This document shows, piece by piece, positions 34,021-46,870 of a stretch of 64,000 bases of DNA. The position numbers and the translations under genes are program-made. Below the pieces are notes generated by a model. The model saw nothing but the letters and a program-made list of their open reading frames with translations. It did no database searches and was not told where the DNA came from. The first letter of the stretch is position 1. The number at the start of each line of letters is the position of its first letter. This DNA comes from Scortum barcoo (lineage: Eukaryota > Chordata > Actinopteri > Centrarchiformes > Terapontidae), in contig CM041554.1 of assembly GCA_023238725.1 (NCBI GenBank), forward strand, positions 18,028,050 to 18,092,049, in the 5' to 3' direction.

Positions 34021-35780
34021 CTGTTGGCCACTGGGACCATGAGCACGCGGGCTTGACGTTCATAGCTCATTTCCTGCCTCCACATCAGACCCTTATATTG
34101 CAGATGGATAGATAATGTGAAATTTCCCCCCGCTCCGCTCACACTCTCCCGGGCCCCTCTTGTATCTCAACTCGTGGGATTCTTGAAACAGATAGTGAGA
34201 CGTGATGCTGGGAGATTTGAGAAGGAGCCGAAAGAGGTGGGGATTTAATGCAGTGGACACAGGTGCACTGACATGAATGGTGTGAAAGCGGCATATTCAC
34301 AACATGACTCGGGAGGGAGGAAACTATATGACGGGGCTGGATTTTAATTGGTTTCACACAGCGTGCTCCCATGTATTGTTCCCTTTGTAATGACACACAC
34401 AGTGGCAATAACAGCCCTGGGTTTTGTTATATAATAACACTAATAGATTCACAGCCCCTTGTCTAATTTGAACTTTTTATTTATTTTTTTAATTTATATC
34501 TCGCGGAACTAGGATGCTGCATATCCACGTTACGCTGGACGGGTGTGCTGCCAGGGTCCTGAACGCTGGAATAATAAGCCACCTTCATTAGCCTTATCTT
34601 TGATTTGAGGGATGGAAAAGGATGGAAATAGAAGAGAAGAAGGAGGGGGAGATGAAAAAAAATGGGGTTGCTGATGAGAAAGGGAGCGAAACATAGGGTA
34701 GGATCTTCTGCGAGAGAGGAAAACAAGAGGAGCTGCAGAGGAGAGGGGGGATGAACGTGGTGGGAAGATTAGAGGAAGGGCTGGACGGACAGAGGGAGAG
34801 GGGACAGGAAAAAAGGGAGAGACATAGTTACTGTAGGTGGTGGGGGGTTCAGAGTGTGTCTACCCAGCACAGCCAGTTGGAACAAACAAATGGTCGTGAG
34901 ACAGACAGCGTTGTTTCTAATGGGAGAGAAGCTTGCTGTGCCCTGGATGTTTCCCTGCACCTTTCATTTTCTAAATGCTGTTTTGTCTGTTCACCACTTA
35001 ACAAGCCACCAGTGCCTCAGAAAGGAACCACGCTTTATTTGCTGCTGTACATAATTACCAGCCATTCAAGATAGGCTTGTTTTCTACTCTAAACGATGTT
35101 GTGAATTTAGGTACAAATACGAGACAGGCTATATTTTGCTGTAAATCTTTTCACGGCGCACAAGTTGAGGGTTTGAGATTTACGAGATTTGTTGTAATTC
35201 ATTTCGCTTTAATTGTGCCGCTGTTTGTGGAGACTGCGCCATTTGCGCCCTAATCAAACATTAGAGATAATTGAATGGAATAGCTGTTTTATCATAGGCT
35301 ACAGCGCGGTTGACGTAGAGAGCAGAATGACAAGAGCCTGTTGAGCGGCTGCAATAGTCCTCCTGTCAGATACAGTCAGCTGAGGAATGGCGCTTTACTT
35401 TCCATTTACCGTAGCGCGCCAGAGGCAAAACATAATCCATGCGCGACACATCTAAGCAGAAGTCAAATGAGAAATGTTTTTGAATATCTTAACACAGGGA
35501 ATGTGAATTGAATTGCATACATGAATTTCAAGTTGGATTTGACCCTGATCTGTTGGATGATGTTGCTGATGATACAACAGCACGACTGCTATTCTACTAC
35601 GAGTAATAATTATAATCATTCACAGCTAGTGGTCCTTGTCACAGGAGTGGGGCACAATGGAAATAATAATTAGGACTTCTCATTTCAGATGCATGGAAGA
35701 AGAGTGTATGAAGTGTGCACTGTGGCTCTCTGACTTCTAGGATGTACAGCTGTGTGTATATTTGCTTGTTTGCTTGTTTG

Positions 35781-35782
<2 letters not shown>

Positions 35783-35819
<37 letters not shown>
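35783..35819. repeat. (GT)n microsatellite
   Basis: About 18 GT units, 80 bp from a CA tract of similar length at 35901. Confidence 0.95.
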
Positions 35820-35820
<1 letters not shown>

Positions 35821-35900
35821 CCTCCAGCACACCCCAGTAACAATTTCTGCTGGCTCTGGGTTTTTCTTCAGCTTAAGTGACTCCTGTTATTTCTTTCTTG

Positions 35901-35933
<33 letters not shown>

Positions 35934-35942
35934 ACACACACA
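35901..35942. repeat. (CA)n microsatellite
   Basis: About 21 CA units with one TC interruption. With the GT tract at 35783 it forms an inverted pair able to base-pair. Confidence 0.95.
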
Positions 35943-36354
35943 CGTAAATATGTTTTGCATTATGACAGTGACCCAGTCTTTGCTGTCATAAAGAAGCACT
36001 TAATTGTAGCACAACGAGACATGACGGGGCCGGGATCCCTGCTTCACATTTATTCTGGGCTCGCTCCTGTGACAGCAACACTCGGTGACGCGCTGGAGCT
36101 CTGTCATGCGCAAATAGACATTTTTCGACTCACTATCTCTCAGTGCTCTTCTAACCCATTTCCCCAAGTCATCATTCAGCCCCACTGTCAGAATGCAGTC
36201 CCACATACATCACAGTTGAGCCGGTAAAATGCTCTCCAGGAGGAGTCAAATACGCACCTTGCCACTGATAAAGGAGCTAATTTATCATTTAGTCACACAG
36301 AGCTGCAGGGATTCTTTGTATTATGTTGTATACTGTTGGCATTCACGAGATCGG

Positions 36355-36605
36355 GGTTTGCTGAACGATTAGTCAGTGAATGGGTTAGTCAGTAGACTTT
36401 TCTAGCAAAATTGCCAAATATTTCTCTTTTTTTTTCTTTGGGTTAATTGGAGAAAGCAGGCAATCTGAAGATGTAACCTTGAGTGCAGTTTCCCTGTTTT
36501 CTGACATTTCTCACATTTTATATGATTCATTGAATAATTGAGAACACAACCAACAGAGTAATGGATCGATACATGAAAATTATCAACACATTTTTAGTCC
36601 TACAG
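36355..36605 (-). repeat. dispersed teleost repeat, family A, copy 4 (inverted)
   Basis: Near full-length but diverged. It begins with GAACGATTAGTCAGTGAATG, has TTTCTTTGGGTTAATTGG and TTTTCTGACATTTCTCACA in the middle, and ends with GATCGATACATGAAAATTAT. Order and motifs match copies 1-3 read on the other strand. Confidence 0.5.
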
Positions 36606-37679
36606 GACTAATCTAAACACTCCTCAATTCGAGTTGTTTTTTTTTTTACTCTTAAAATATGATGAAAATGAACAGAGAGAACATGCTTGCCTCTCATCCA
36701 GCGTGTCCAGATATCTCACTTCCAGTGTGAGCATTAGCCGTGATACAGCGACGTTTCTGCCACTCTGGGCTAAATACTTTGCGAGCATTACAACACCAGG
36801 TATTTTCCTTTTATATTCAAATGACGCTGTTTATAACCTGCTCCTTTGAAATCTGTCTCTGAGGCGCATATATACGTATGCTCGTGTATGAGAACACCTT
36901 TTTGCCTTTTGTGTGCACTATTTGGGATTTGCCTATGGTTTATTTATGCAGGTAATTCCATTGAGAGAAAGTCTTTGTCAGGGGAGAGCCAGTGTACAGT
37001 CTGCATGCATACTTTATAGCCATATGATCTAATAGGTTTAAAACTCACTATCAAAGATGCATGCTGCTGCAGTGTTTTGGCTGCAGTGATGAGGCCTCTG
37101 GAGAGGTGGGGTAAGGTATCTATGTGCATATGTGTTTGGTGTATGTTTGCACATGAATGATCTGTTTTAGGGGCAGCCGGTGTTTACAGAAGCCCTCTGT
37201 GCTGACTGTTAATCCCGTAGCGCATTGAGTCTACCTGGACTTAGTAACCCGACAGAAAATTAGCAATAACAAACAGCCGTCTGTCTCTCTCTCTCTCTCT
37301 CTCTCTGTCTCCCCTCTCTACTCTCATACTCTCACAAATCTGCCTACAACTATTGAGACTCCACAGTGACAGCCTGCCAAGCAGTTGAAAATATGAATGT
37401 GTACGTACGCATGTGCACATGCTTATCTGGCCCCCTGAGCTTTTATGTGGGCCTGGAAGTTTGTTTTTGTGCACGCACGAGTCCGCATTCATATAATAAT
37501 AAAATTATTTATGATTTTTTTTTTCATGTTAAACTGTACAAAAATGATAACGAGCAAACGCTGCAGAGTTATTTGGATAACACCGGGTGCCTAAAAAGAA
37601 CACACATTCAGAGGACAAAGGCGGCATTGTCGAGAGAAAAGTAAAATATTTTGGAACAATTTACACTTTGACTCCATCT

Positions 37680-37775
37680 CTGGGGGCTTTAGGAAATGTT
37701 AATTTAAGTTCCCATTATGAAATGTATTTAAATCAGACCAAGAATTAATTCCATTATTCTTGGAGGCAGCTGGGG
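37680..37775. other. candidate conserved noncoding element
   Basis: AATGTTAATTTAAGTTCCCA, then CAAGAATTAATTCCATTATT and GGAGGCAGCTGGGG. AT-core-rich, repeat-free sequence that looks constrained by composition. Confidence 0.22.
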
Positions 37776-38736
37776 CTTCTGTATCCGTCGAGACGGTTTG
37801 CTGCTCCCTCCTGAGACCTGTGGGTTTTCCCATCACTTTTAAAATCAATTACCTTTCTACCTCCCTCGCCTCTCCAACTCTCTGTAAGTACTCTCCTCAT
37901 ATTCTTCATTAGAAAACCCACCACTTCACCTATAGCTCACTATGAACACCTCAACTGGAACTCTTTTTTTTTTTTTTTTAAGTGTTGGCATATTTGAGTG
38001 CCTCTCTCTGATTTATTAATATGTCTTACATACAGCCTGCACAAATTATTCTCACATGGCTTTTTCACAGTATCAAGACAGTGTCGCTGCCTCAGATATA
38101 AATAGGAAGGCAATCTGTGGCTGGGTAAGACCTGTTAGCCCTATGTGACATTAAAGCCACAACAAAGATGCCGCCGCACTGCTGCTGAGGAGCGGCTGCA
38201 GCCCTTGGGAGAGATCATGTTATTCTCCCCTGTGCGCCATCTCACAAACATCTCACCGCACTAACTGAGGGGAATAAGCATGGATGGGCTTGACGGCTGC
38301 TTCCTATTTTAGTCATCGGCAGGTAGGCGGATGAGTTGAACTGCGGAGGATCTCTGTGCAGCGAAGTCTTCGTCTAATTAGTTTGTCTAATTATGTCTTT
38401 GTGCTGGAAATTTCTCAAATTAGTGGTATCGTGCAGAATGTGAGCATGCTCATTATGGTTGTCATGAGAATTGTTGCGGTGGTTGGAGAAGAGAAGAGAA
38501 AGGGAGCGGGAGAGAAGGAGTGTCACTGGAACCAAAAGCTCTCCTCGGTCCAAATCCCTTTCTCAAATACAAATATCTTGTAATGGGAGACGTGGCGCCC
38601 AGCTTCGTCCCAGGAATTCACAGGGAAAATGTTACTTTTGCCTGCGAAACACTCCTCTAGCACCCTTCCCATCCCAGCCCCACCTCTCCTGTGCAGGAGG
38701 GTGCACCTATTTGTGGCAGACCACAAAAAGGTCCCC

Positions 38737-38876
38737 TTTGATTTTCCCTCCTTGTGCGTCAGCTGCGAGAGTGTCACAGCATCAGGGATGTAAGTGTCTC
38801 ACATGGAGATACTTTTTGATTTTCCCTCCTTGCGAGGTGCCACAGCATCAGGGATGAAGACCCCCCCCCCCCCCCC
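38737..38876. repeat. short tandem duplication followed by a C16 run
   Basis: TTTGATTTTCCCTCCTTG ... CACAGCATCAGGGATG occurs at 38737-38790 and again, 12 bp shorter, at 38815-38856. A run of 16 C (38861-38876) follows directly. Confidence 0.85.
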
Positions 38877-38950
38877 AAGACTCTGAGGTCCTTCTCCTGG
38901 CCGCCAAGTGAGGACAAGCCTCCTGGATCGCTTGCCTGTGACCTAACTGC

Positions 38951-39085
38951 GTTTCCCTCCCTCCTCTTTCTCCCCCTTCTTTCTCCTCTCCCTCCTCTCC
39001 CCTCATTGCTTCCCTTCCATCCCTCTTTCTCTATCTTTCATTCTCCCTTTCCCTCCTTCTCTCTCCCTCTTCTTCCCCCTCTCCT
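38951..39085 (+). other. long polypyrimidine tract ending in CTCCTAG
   Basis: About 135 bp that are almost only C and T, ending TTCCCCCTCTCCTAG at 39085-39088. It could act as a 3' splice acceptor for an unseen noncoding exon, or be simple pyrimidine-rich sequence. A purine-rich tract follows at 39139-39262. Confidence 0.3.
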
Positions 39086-39164
39086 AGGGCCTACAGTAAT
39101 TGGTATTCCGAGTGGCAGCTGGGATCCATACAAACACAGCAGACAGAGGGAGAGAGAGTGAGCG

Positions 39165-39242
39165 GGGCAGAGTGTGTGTGTGTGTGTGTGAGTGGGAGAG
39201 AGAGAGGGAGAGAGAGAGGAGAGAGAGAGAGAGAGAGAGACA
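39165..39242. repeat. GT- and GA-rich tract
   Basis: GTGTGTGTGTGTG at 39173-39190 passes into GAGA repeats with GGGAGA interruptions up to 39240. Confidence 0.9.
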
Positions 39243-39429
39243 TGGAGGCAGAGAGAAAGAGAAAGCCAGCAAGTCAATACGCTGGTTCATTAGAGCACTG
39301 AGTCACAGTGGCCGCTGCCTCGTTTGTTTGTGTTTGTCCAATACTCTGTCTTAAGCAGAGCCCACCGCCTCTGTCCGCTCACACTGGCAAACCTGACAGC
39401 AATACACCCCAGGCTGCCTGTCCGCCTGT

Positions 39430-39660
39430 GATATGGGCTTTTCTGTGCCTGTAAGTATTTGGACATACCGGCTTATGAAATAATTACCAAATCAATGGCT
39501 CCGAATTAAGCAAAGCGAGGCCTTTTTCCTCGTGATTCTCACCGACATGAGTGCGAGTTCATGCCTCGAGCGGCGGGCCAACTCGGAAACTGGCGCCATA
39601 CACATCCTCCCTCGCCTGTATGTTAGTTCATAATCATGCTGTGATTGAGTTATATTTTCT
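39430..39660. other. candidate conserved noncoding element
   Basis: Repeat-free sequence with GAAATAATTACCAAATCAAT, GGCTCCGAATTAAGCAAAGC and TTCATAATCATGCTGTGATT. It sits just after the pyrimidine/purine tracts. Confidence 0.25.
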
Positions 39661-41378
39661 GTAACTAATTATATGTCAGTTATATGTGATATTTTTGACT
39701 GGATTCGCTGAGGTGCTGATGAGACATGAAGCGATGAAAAATAGCAGGTCTGGTTATGGTGGCGGATGTAAAGAAAACAGGCCGGTTCTCTGAAATGGAA
39801 TTTAGAGATGCAGGGAAAAAAAAAAGAGAGACAGAGGCTCCATTAGGAAACAAAAATAGGATTCTGCAGTTATTGAAAATATGAAAGTGGATGTTCCTAA
39901 AAAACAAGAGGGAGGAGTATTCTCTGGTCACGGCGAGCTGAGAGCAGACCACTTGTCAGGATATTGAAAGAGAGAGAGAGTGAGGCGGGTTAAGAGAAAG
40001 GGCTGAAATGACCTGCTCCTCTCTTCGAGGCCTGTTTATTTTGGAGGGAATAGTAATATGAAGGTGGCTGTGCGGTTGTCTGGCTGGGGCTGCTGGATCC
40101 CAGGGCCCTCGTGGAGCACAGTGACCTCTCATTACCACTGCTTGAGGGAGCGTGAAACGAAGGAGATCACTCCAAAGGGCAGCTGTGTAGATGCGCCTAA
40201 CCTTTTAAACCATCGGGATACGTCAACCATACAAATAACTCATTAACCTTATCCATTTAAATGAAAAGCTCCTACTTTTATCCCACACCCCTTTCTTCTC
40301 CCCAGTATTAGATTTGTTTAATTGGCCATTGCACATGATGAAAATGGCAAGTCCCTCTGCAATGTGGTGTGGTCAAGGCAAGCCATACAGCAGCGCAATG
40401 GGGATTGGCCCCCCTTTGGCCCTAACACTTAACAAACCTGGTTTAAGATTTGAGGGGGGGGGCAGAGGAGAAATGAAGGGTTAGGGAAGCGGTAGCATGT
40501 TAGCAGCATGTGTGTGAGTCTGTTGTTTCGGAAGCGGCCTCCGGCTCTGTCCAGCAGCACAGGAGGGCATTGATTTGAGGAGCTCAATAGCTCGGGCCTT
40601 TTAATCACCTCGCTCAGAGGCTGCATTGTCCCACAGGCCTGGAGAATAAGCGCCGCTAATACCCCTGTGCATATGCACACAGCCACTGGCTCCCAGGCTT
40701 CTGCGGCCCCTCACAGACCCACACAGCCACTAATCAATAGGCCTGATTAACAGGGAGGCAGAGTGAGCTTTGTTCTCATTTGTCCATAGAAAAACACCCC
40801 CCCCCCCAACCTCTTCACAAACATCTTGACAACTTCCCCCTTCGCTTAGGCGCAATATGGCATCGTTTAAACACCACAACCGCAATGTTTCTGTTATTCT
40901 GATGAGAAATTGAACCTGCGGCACCTCGACTTGGATCTGACGGCATCAGAAGACTAAATGCTTGCTCCCTGAGTCTAGAATAATGTGCCGTTCCGACCCA
41001 GTTGTAAAGAAAACATTTAGACTTACACATCAGGCTTCTAAAAATGGCATTTCTCTCACTCTCACTCTCTGCTTTGCACTCTGTCTCCATCTCCTCTCTC
41101 TCTCTCCCTCCCTCAATCTGTCTCTCTGCCTTCTTGGCTGTCATATCTCTTTATACTGTTTAGAAATGCTGTACATTGTGTTACAGGGTTGTGACTGATA
41201 GCCTGCCAATTTCAGCTGTGGCACATCAGAGAGGCTACCCCCCCTCCAACCCTCTACTGAAACACAGAGAGACACACATTAAAGCCGTGACAGTGTGCTG
41301 CTCCTTTACTACTGCTCTTGCTGATTCCATACACCCTGATTAAGTGTTTCACAGGAAAAGCTGGGTTTTTATTTATTA

Positions 41379-41416
41379 TTGGTAAAGGCCACTGTGTTTT
41401 TAGTGGCCTTTACCAA
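41379..41416. repeat. perfect 15-bp hairpin
   Basis: TTGGTAAAGGCCACT (41379-41393) and AGTGGCCTTTACCAA (41402-41416) are exact reverse complements around the 8-nt loop GTGTTTTT. No pairing continues outside the arms. Confidence 0.9.
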
Positions 41417-43584
41417 ACTGCAACATACTAGAGTGTCTCGACACAGGAAAACACAGAAACTCCCTCCTGGCGAGACTTGTGTGTTGTAGACACGCTGTAG
41501 CTTCACACGAGCAATAGACAAGAATTATTGTTCTCTCTCATCACAGAATCTGAGGCCATTTATATTTCCATCTGCACAGCCTATCAATAAGCCTCTAAGC
41601 CGGGTTTCAAAAACTAATAACATCAATGACTTTAAAAGGGAAAACAAATATCAAAGGAAGGCGGGCGTATTAGCAACCAGAGATGGCGGGCGAATATTGA
41701 GATTTGAGTTTGTAGACAGTCTGAAGGGCAGAGTAGGGCTGTTGTTTTGTACCATGTCCTCCTCCTTATTACCCCCCCCCCAACATACTGTATGCACACT
41801 CTGACTGACACCCTTCTCTGCATTTTTCTGTCTTGTCTTTGTGGCCTTTTATTTCTCCCTCCCCACTGCCCTCCCTTTCCCATAACCTGTTTTCCTCTGT
41901 GCATCTCCTTTCTTCTCCTTCTGTCCTCTGCTACCCCCCTCCTCCCACCCCACCTGCCCCTGTCCTTTGGTTTTGAAGCCAAGTAAAGGAGTCGCCTTCT
42001 GAAGCAACGGGGAAATAATTTGTGGTTTGGAGAACAAAGGGAAGTCTTCACTGTGAGAGTAATGGAATGGATTTTGTGATCTGGATGAAAACCGTCTTCA
42101 TTTTAGACTCTCATTTTGAAAAACAAAGTGCTTATAAAAGATTGTGATTTACAGCGAATAATAATAAGGGTATAATATGTGATGGGTGAAATGTATCCCT
42201 CACTTGGGATCATGGTTATTAGATTTACAGAAGTGACTTAAAAAGAAATACAAAAAAAAAAAAAAAAAAAATCACAAGGGTGCATTAACTATTCACCAGC
42301 ACGCTTACTATTTAGAACTCTGTTGTGTCTTCGTCATTGTTATTGTATTTTGTGGGGTTAGTAGCGTTGTAGAAGTTGGCAAATTGCAGCTACTGCAATT
42401 TCAGGGCTAAAACACTGTTTCAAAAAGTGCCATGTGCAATCCATTATGGGCACGTATTGACTGGAAATTCCTCAAAGCCCTCGACAGACCTCCATGCTGA
42501 CTTATTGAGCTGTTATCAATGAGCTGCTTTTGTCTTGGCTCAAGAGACTGGATGTACTAGTAGGACATTCACTGTGTTAGGGAAGGAGGAATTAGGAAGC
42601 AAAAGACATTTACTTGCTTACTCCTCAACATATATTTTGCATTATTTGATGTCTCAGACTGTGCAGATTCAATGTGGTTTTCTTTTTTTTTTTCTTTGGC
42701 AGTGGCTATCTATAGCCTTGTAGTATAGCCAAAGCACTGTCTTCTGTCTTTTTCTGCACTGGACAGTGTTTGTTTTTGGAAATGAAATGTAAAACCCAAG
42801 AAAACATCTGGTAACAAAAAGAAGGAAGCTTTTACAATAGTCATTTCTCAGCTTTTGCAAGATGTTCCTCCATTACTTGAATAGATGAATCAGTTAACAA
42901 CCCCTCTGGATTCCTGATCATTTGACCCCAAAGTGCGTCATTAAATCATCAAAAATATTCAGAAAATAAAATTTGTAATTATTTCCAAGGAAAGTGAAGT
43001 AGTGCATTCAAGTAGGATTTAATGGCCCTTTTCAGTTTATTGCTTTGGTGGCTCTCTGTGAGAAGCTGCACAACCACTGGACCTTCTCCTGATAATGGTT
43101 GAGTTGAAAAGAAGTATGAGAAGTTTGTTGACGCTTAAGAACAAGTGGACACGATGACGGATGAGCAACTGGAGAAAGCAGCCCGTCCGTTCTTTCCCGC
43201 ACAACTTTGCACAGACTTGACAAATAAGTGAAAATGGTTTAGACATTATTCATGTTGCGACTTTTTAGGTTTTTGTGTTAAACTTCTTATGCTACATTTT
43301 GACATGTAGCGCTCGTTGTTCGTGTGGGTGGTACAGTTACAGCACCTGAATCTTTTTTCATCCATAAAATAATCATCCATAAATAAAACCCAAAACATTA
43401 ATCTAATCCATAAGCTGCAGAAGTTCCTGAGAAGTGAGGCCTGGGCTTGACTTTTGTTGCTAACTTTGGCTGCTGTTTGGTTGTTTTATCAGTGTTTTTT
43501 AGCTCAAATAGGAACAGCAACAAAGAAACATCATCATTTACATCTTGGAACACATCTTGTTGTAGACATCTGTATATTTGAACT

Positions 43585-43735
43585 TGGTGCGAGGCTAGCT
43601 GTTTTGCCCAGTGTTTATGCTAGGCTAAGCTAACTACCTTCTTACATCTTAGTGACATAAGTGACTTCAACCTTTTCATCTAACTTCCCAAATTTCCTAA
43701 AATCTCAAACTATTCTTTTAAAAATATTTGAATTC
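43585..43735 (-). repeat. dispersed teleost repeat, family B, copy 3 (inverted)
   Basis: The plus strand shows GCGAGGCTAGCTGTTTTGCC, TTTATGCTAGGCTAAGCTAA and CTTTTCATCTAACTTCCC, and ends in TCAAACTATTCTTTTAAAA. This is the reverse of the family seen at 20.4-20.8 kb. Confidence 0.45.
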
Positions 43736-46458
43736 CATTTGATGGGTTTCATAAATTATATTTTTTAACTGCAAAACAGGTGATTATTTTTGCTTGTTAC
43801 ACAGTTTATATTATATACAGAAAAGTTTTATTTGAAAGTTGCTAAATACAGAAATAGAAATACTGATGACGCATCTGAGCTATCTTTATTTAGTTAGAGA
43901 ACAATTAACACTGGCCTTCTATGTTGCATTGTGGAAACAAAAGTTGACACACTCACAGTGAGTGAGTGATTAAAACCATGATCCCTACTGATACGCTGTA
44001 TTATTGTGAGTTATTTATGTTATAAACCAGTGAAGATCTCACTTATTGAGCCCTCAAAATGAAATGCTAATCAAACAAACTGGGGTTGATTGTGCAGCTG
44101 ACTTTGGGCCACAGAGCGGAGGGAGACTCTGTAATCAGATTGCAGCAGCCTGTCCTGCATCACTCCTGCAGCCTCCTTCCCCACTTGACACTGGCTTTCA
44201 CAAAGTTGATCAAGGCGGTTCGAGGGGACGACCTCAGCATCATTTCTGGTAGCTGCTCGAGTCACAGTGTTAGTCATCTTTAGTTCTCATCCATCAACAC
44301 AGTTGTCAGGGGAAACAGACCTTACAGTAAAACAACTTTACTGTGCTTTTGTCACCGATAATTGCACAGGATCCTGCGGTGAAATGCTTGACTGCATTGT
44401 TTACAACTACACAAAAGCTACCCAGCTTTAAAATGCAAGCACATATTTTTTGCACTTAGCACCGACATACTGCCAGTCCTGGTTTAAAAAGATTTGACAA
44501 TTAGGTTAAGCCTGGAAAAATGCCTTCAGCACACCTAATACATGATATTGAATCTACGTTTGGCCTCAGTTTGGTTTACATCTGCACAGTAGTACAGAGT
44601 TACCTGTTTTTCTTCAGTGTGATGCAATCAATGATAAACAGTAATTGCATTAGTGTCTAGTGCTTGATGCAGGCACTGGCCCACCACACTGCAGCAGCAA
44701 AGAAATTCATTGTAGATTTCAGCTGTTTATTTTCTCTGCAGGCCTTCACTGTGTTCTACACAAATCTTCCTGTACAACACTTCTTGTCTGGCGCTCGTTT
44801 GTTCTTGGCAAAGTGCGAGCTTTAATGAATTGGTAACATTGAAAGAGGTAGGATGATCAGGCGTAACAAGTTTCAGCGAGTGCCGCAAAAAGAGATGTTT
44901 ACGCTCACTAGACAGCGAAGTCCTCTAGCGGCCAAATGAATTATGATGGACAACTGCTGTTCATCAACTTCGCCAATCAGCATGTTTCTTCTAAAGCATG
45001 ACCTCGATCGTTCCCTAACCCCAGCCTTGTAACCATGACAAAAAAGGTCCCCTACTGTTAACAATAAAGTTAAGAAATTAATTCTTTAGACCAAACTACG
45101 ATGTTTTCCTCTGTGCAAGGATTTTTGTCAGGGGTGTAGGACAAGGGGGGTCAAATGGTACTAATTTACAGGGTCCAAAGGTGTGGAGGGCCCCACAAAA
45201 ATTGTGTTTATTAATAATTTTAAAATCATGGAGGGCCTTGGAGTGCCTCTGCAACAAAGCAAAGAATTCTCATTATCATAAATGAAGTGCTTATTTTAAC
45301 CCTAAACCTAACCCAGTTGTTTTTGGACTTGAACTAAACCAAATCCATTGTCACATCATGAAATTGATTTATCTGTCAGTTGTGGTTTGTGTTGTTTTGG
45401 ATTGAGCTGACAAATGACATCATCCTGCCAATATAGACAGAGTCAGATCAGAAAACGTTAAAAAAAAGACAAGCTAATTTGTTTTTTAATTGGAGTACTT
45501 GTTTGACGTTTGTTATCCACGTGATTTCATATATTTTCTTTTATGATGATGAAAAGCTGTTGTATTAGAAGGAAAGGTGGCATTATTCAATGATCTTCTT
45601 TTTGTAGCTAACCTGTGAAAAGATTAGATTAGAAACAGGGATTGATCAGAATGTGTGTTACATACATATTTGGCATTTATTGTTAAATTTGCATGTGTTG
45701 TTGCACGGAAATAAACTATAGAAGTGAAAATTGTATTGACTGGCTATCATTCCCACTGCTGCATTATCACCCATTCAGCCGCAAAATCAGTGTGATGGTG
45801 TTTTCACAGGACGTTCAATATGTGTACTCTTTTGTTGTGTGTTGAAATGCGACACAAATTTGTCACAGACGAGGTCAGCGGATCATGCTGGTCACGTCCT
45901 AAAAGATCCTACTGGAGCATTCAGAAGGATCCTCCACCCCAGCTGTCATTTTCTCCACCTCTCTTTCACCATCTCAGAGCACGAGGCGTGAGGATGTGAA
46001 ATAGGAGGTGGCCCGTGCATACAGCCATTAATCACAGGCCTGGAGGTAGTAAACACTCTTTGATGGTCATTAGAAAACAGTTCTATTACAGAGGTTACTG
46101 TGTCTAGCGGTTAACCTTCTCCTCTTTGATGTATAGCAGCATGGGTTTTTAGAGTGGGAGGAGGAGTAGGACAAGGAGGAGGCAGAGGAGGGGGAAGCAT
46201 CCTCACCTAGGCTGGAATGTCCCCCTTCAGCAGCTTTTGAATCGTTGTGCAATCATCGTGCAACCTTTTGTTTCCCTCTCCCAATGCTCCTCCTGCTACC
46301 ACCCCCCTGCCCCCCTCCATCATTCCCTTCCTCCCCTTTTTCTCCCTCCCTCCCTCCTGTCATCTGAAATGTGCCCTGCATAAGTGGAGGCAGCTGCTTA
46401 AGTGCTGAGAGAGGGAGGAGAAGGGGAGAGTGGAAGTGGAAGGACGGAGGTAAGGGCC

Positions 46459-46486
46459 GAAGAGAGAGAGAGAGAGAGAGAGAGAG
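46459..46486. repeat. (GA)n microsatellite
   Basis: About 13 GA units. Confidence 0.95.
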
Positions 46487-46590
46487 TCTGACTCACAGTT
46501 AGCATTGCTTTCCCTCCCTGCTGAATGCTGCAGCATCTACTCCTCCCATTGCACTCAAGGTCTCTCTCTCTCTGTCTTTTCTCTCTGTCA

Positions 46591-46591
<1 letters not shown>

Positions 46592-46621
<30 letters not shown>
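46592..46621. repeat. (CA)n microsatellite
   Basis: About 15 CA units. Confidence 0.95.
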
Positions 46622-46623
<2 letters not shown>

Positions 46624-46699
46624 CGTGCAGTGTTCTCGTGTACGCACACAAACACTTTTGCAAGCATAAATAAGCTGGGTTTAGTATTTTACTTGAGGT

Positions 46700-46870
46700 T
46701 TCTGGGTTGTTGAAAATAATTTTGTATTGTGCCGCCTTGGTGCATTATTGACTTGAGAGGCTTTATTGTCATCTTGTTTTTTTGTTATGAAATTTTAATG
46801 CGGACCCTCATAATTAGGGTGGCTGCGTTTGATGCAGCTACCAGCCTTATCTCTCTAGCTGTTGTGCTTC
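46700..46870. other. candidate conserved noncoding element
   Basis: TGGTGCATTATTGACTTGAG, GAAATTTTAATGCGGACCCT and CATAATTAGGGTGGCTGCG. Complex, repeat-free, with TAAT cores. Composition only. Confidence 0.22.

Larger units (their letters stand above)
30545..38950 (+). other. putative first intron of nexmif, part 1 (no gene seen)
   Basis: No coding exon recognised. It holds CA/GT microsatellites (33.17, 35.78 and 35.90 kb), a family A repeat (36.36 kb) and several repeat-poor AT-core stretches. Open frames near 32.57-33.14 kb overlap on both strands and resemble no protein I know. Confidence 0.5.
39263..46260 (+). other. putative first intron of nexmif, part 2 (no gene seen)
   Basis: No exon recognised. 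It contains the perfect hairpin at 41.38 kb, a pyrimidine-rich patch at 41.77-41.96 kb, an A-run at 42.25 kb, a family B repeat at 43.6 kb and possible degenerate repeat sequence with CTAAACCTAACC phrases near 45.0 and 45.3 kb. Confidence 0.5.

Noticed and set aside
41379..41416. Candidate microRNA precursor
   Set aside because: The stem is only 15 bp and pairing stops outside it; a pre-miRNA needs about 30 bp.
45110..45340. Possible transposon with GGGCCCCACA and CTAAACCTAACC phrases
   Set aside because: Phrases resemble fish repeats, but no ends or ordered match could be set, so only mentioned within the region entry.
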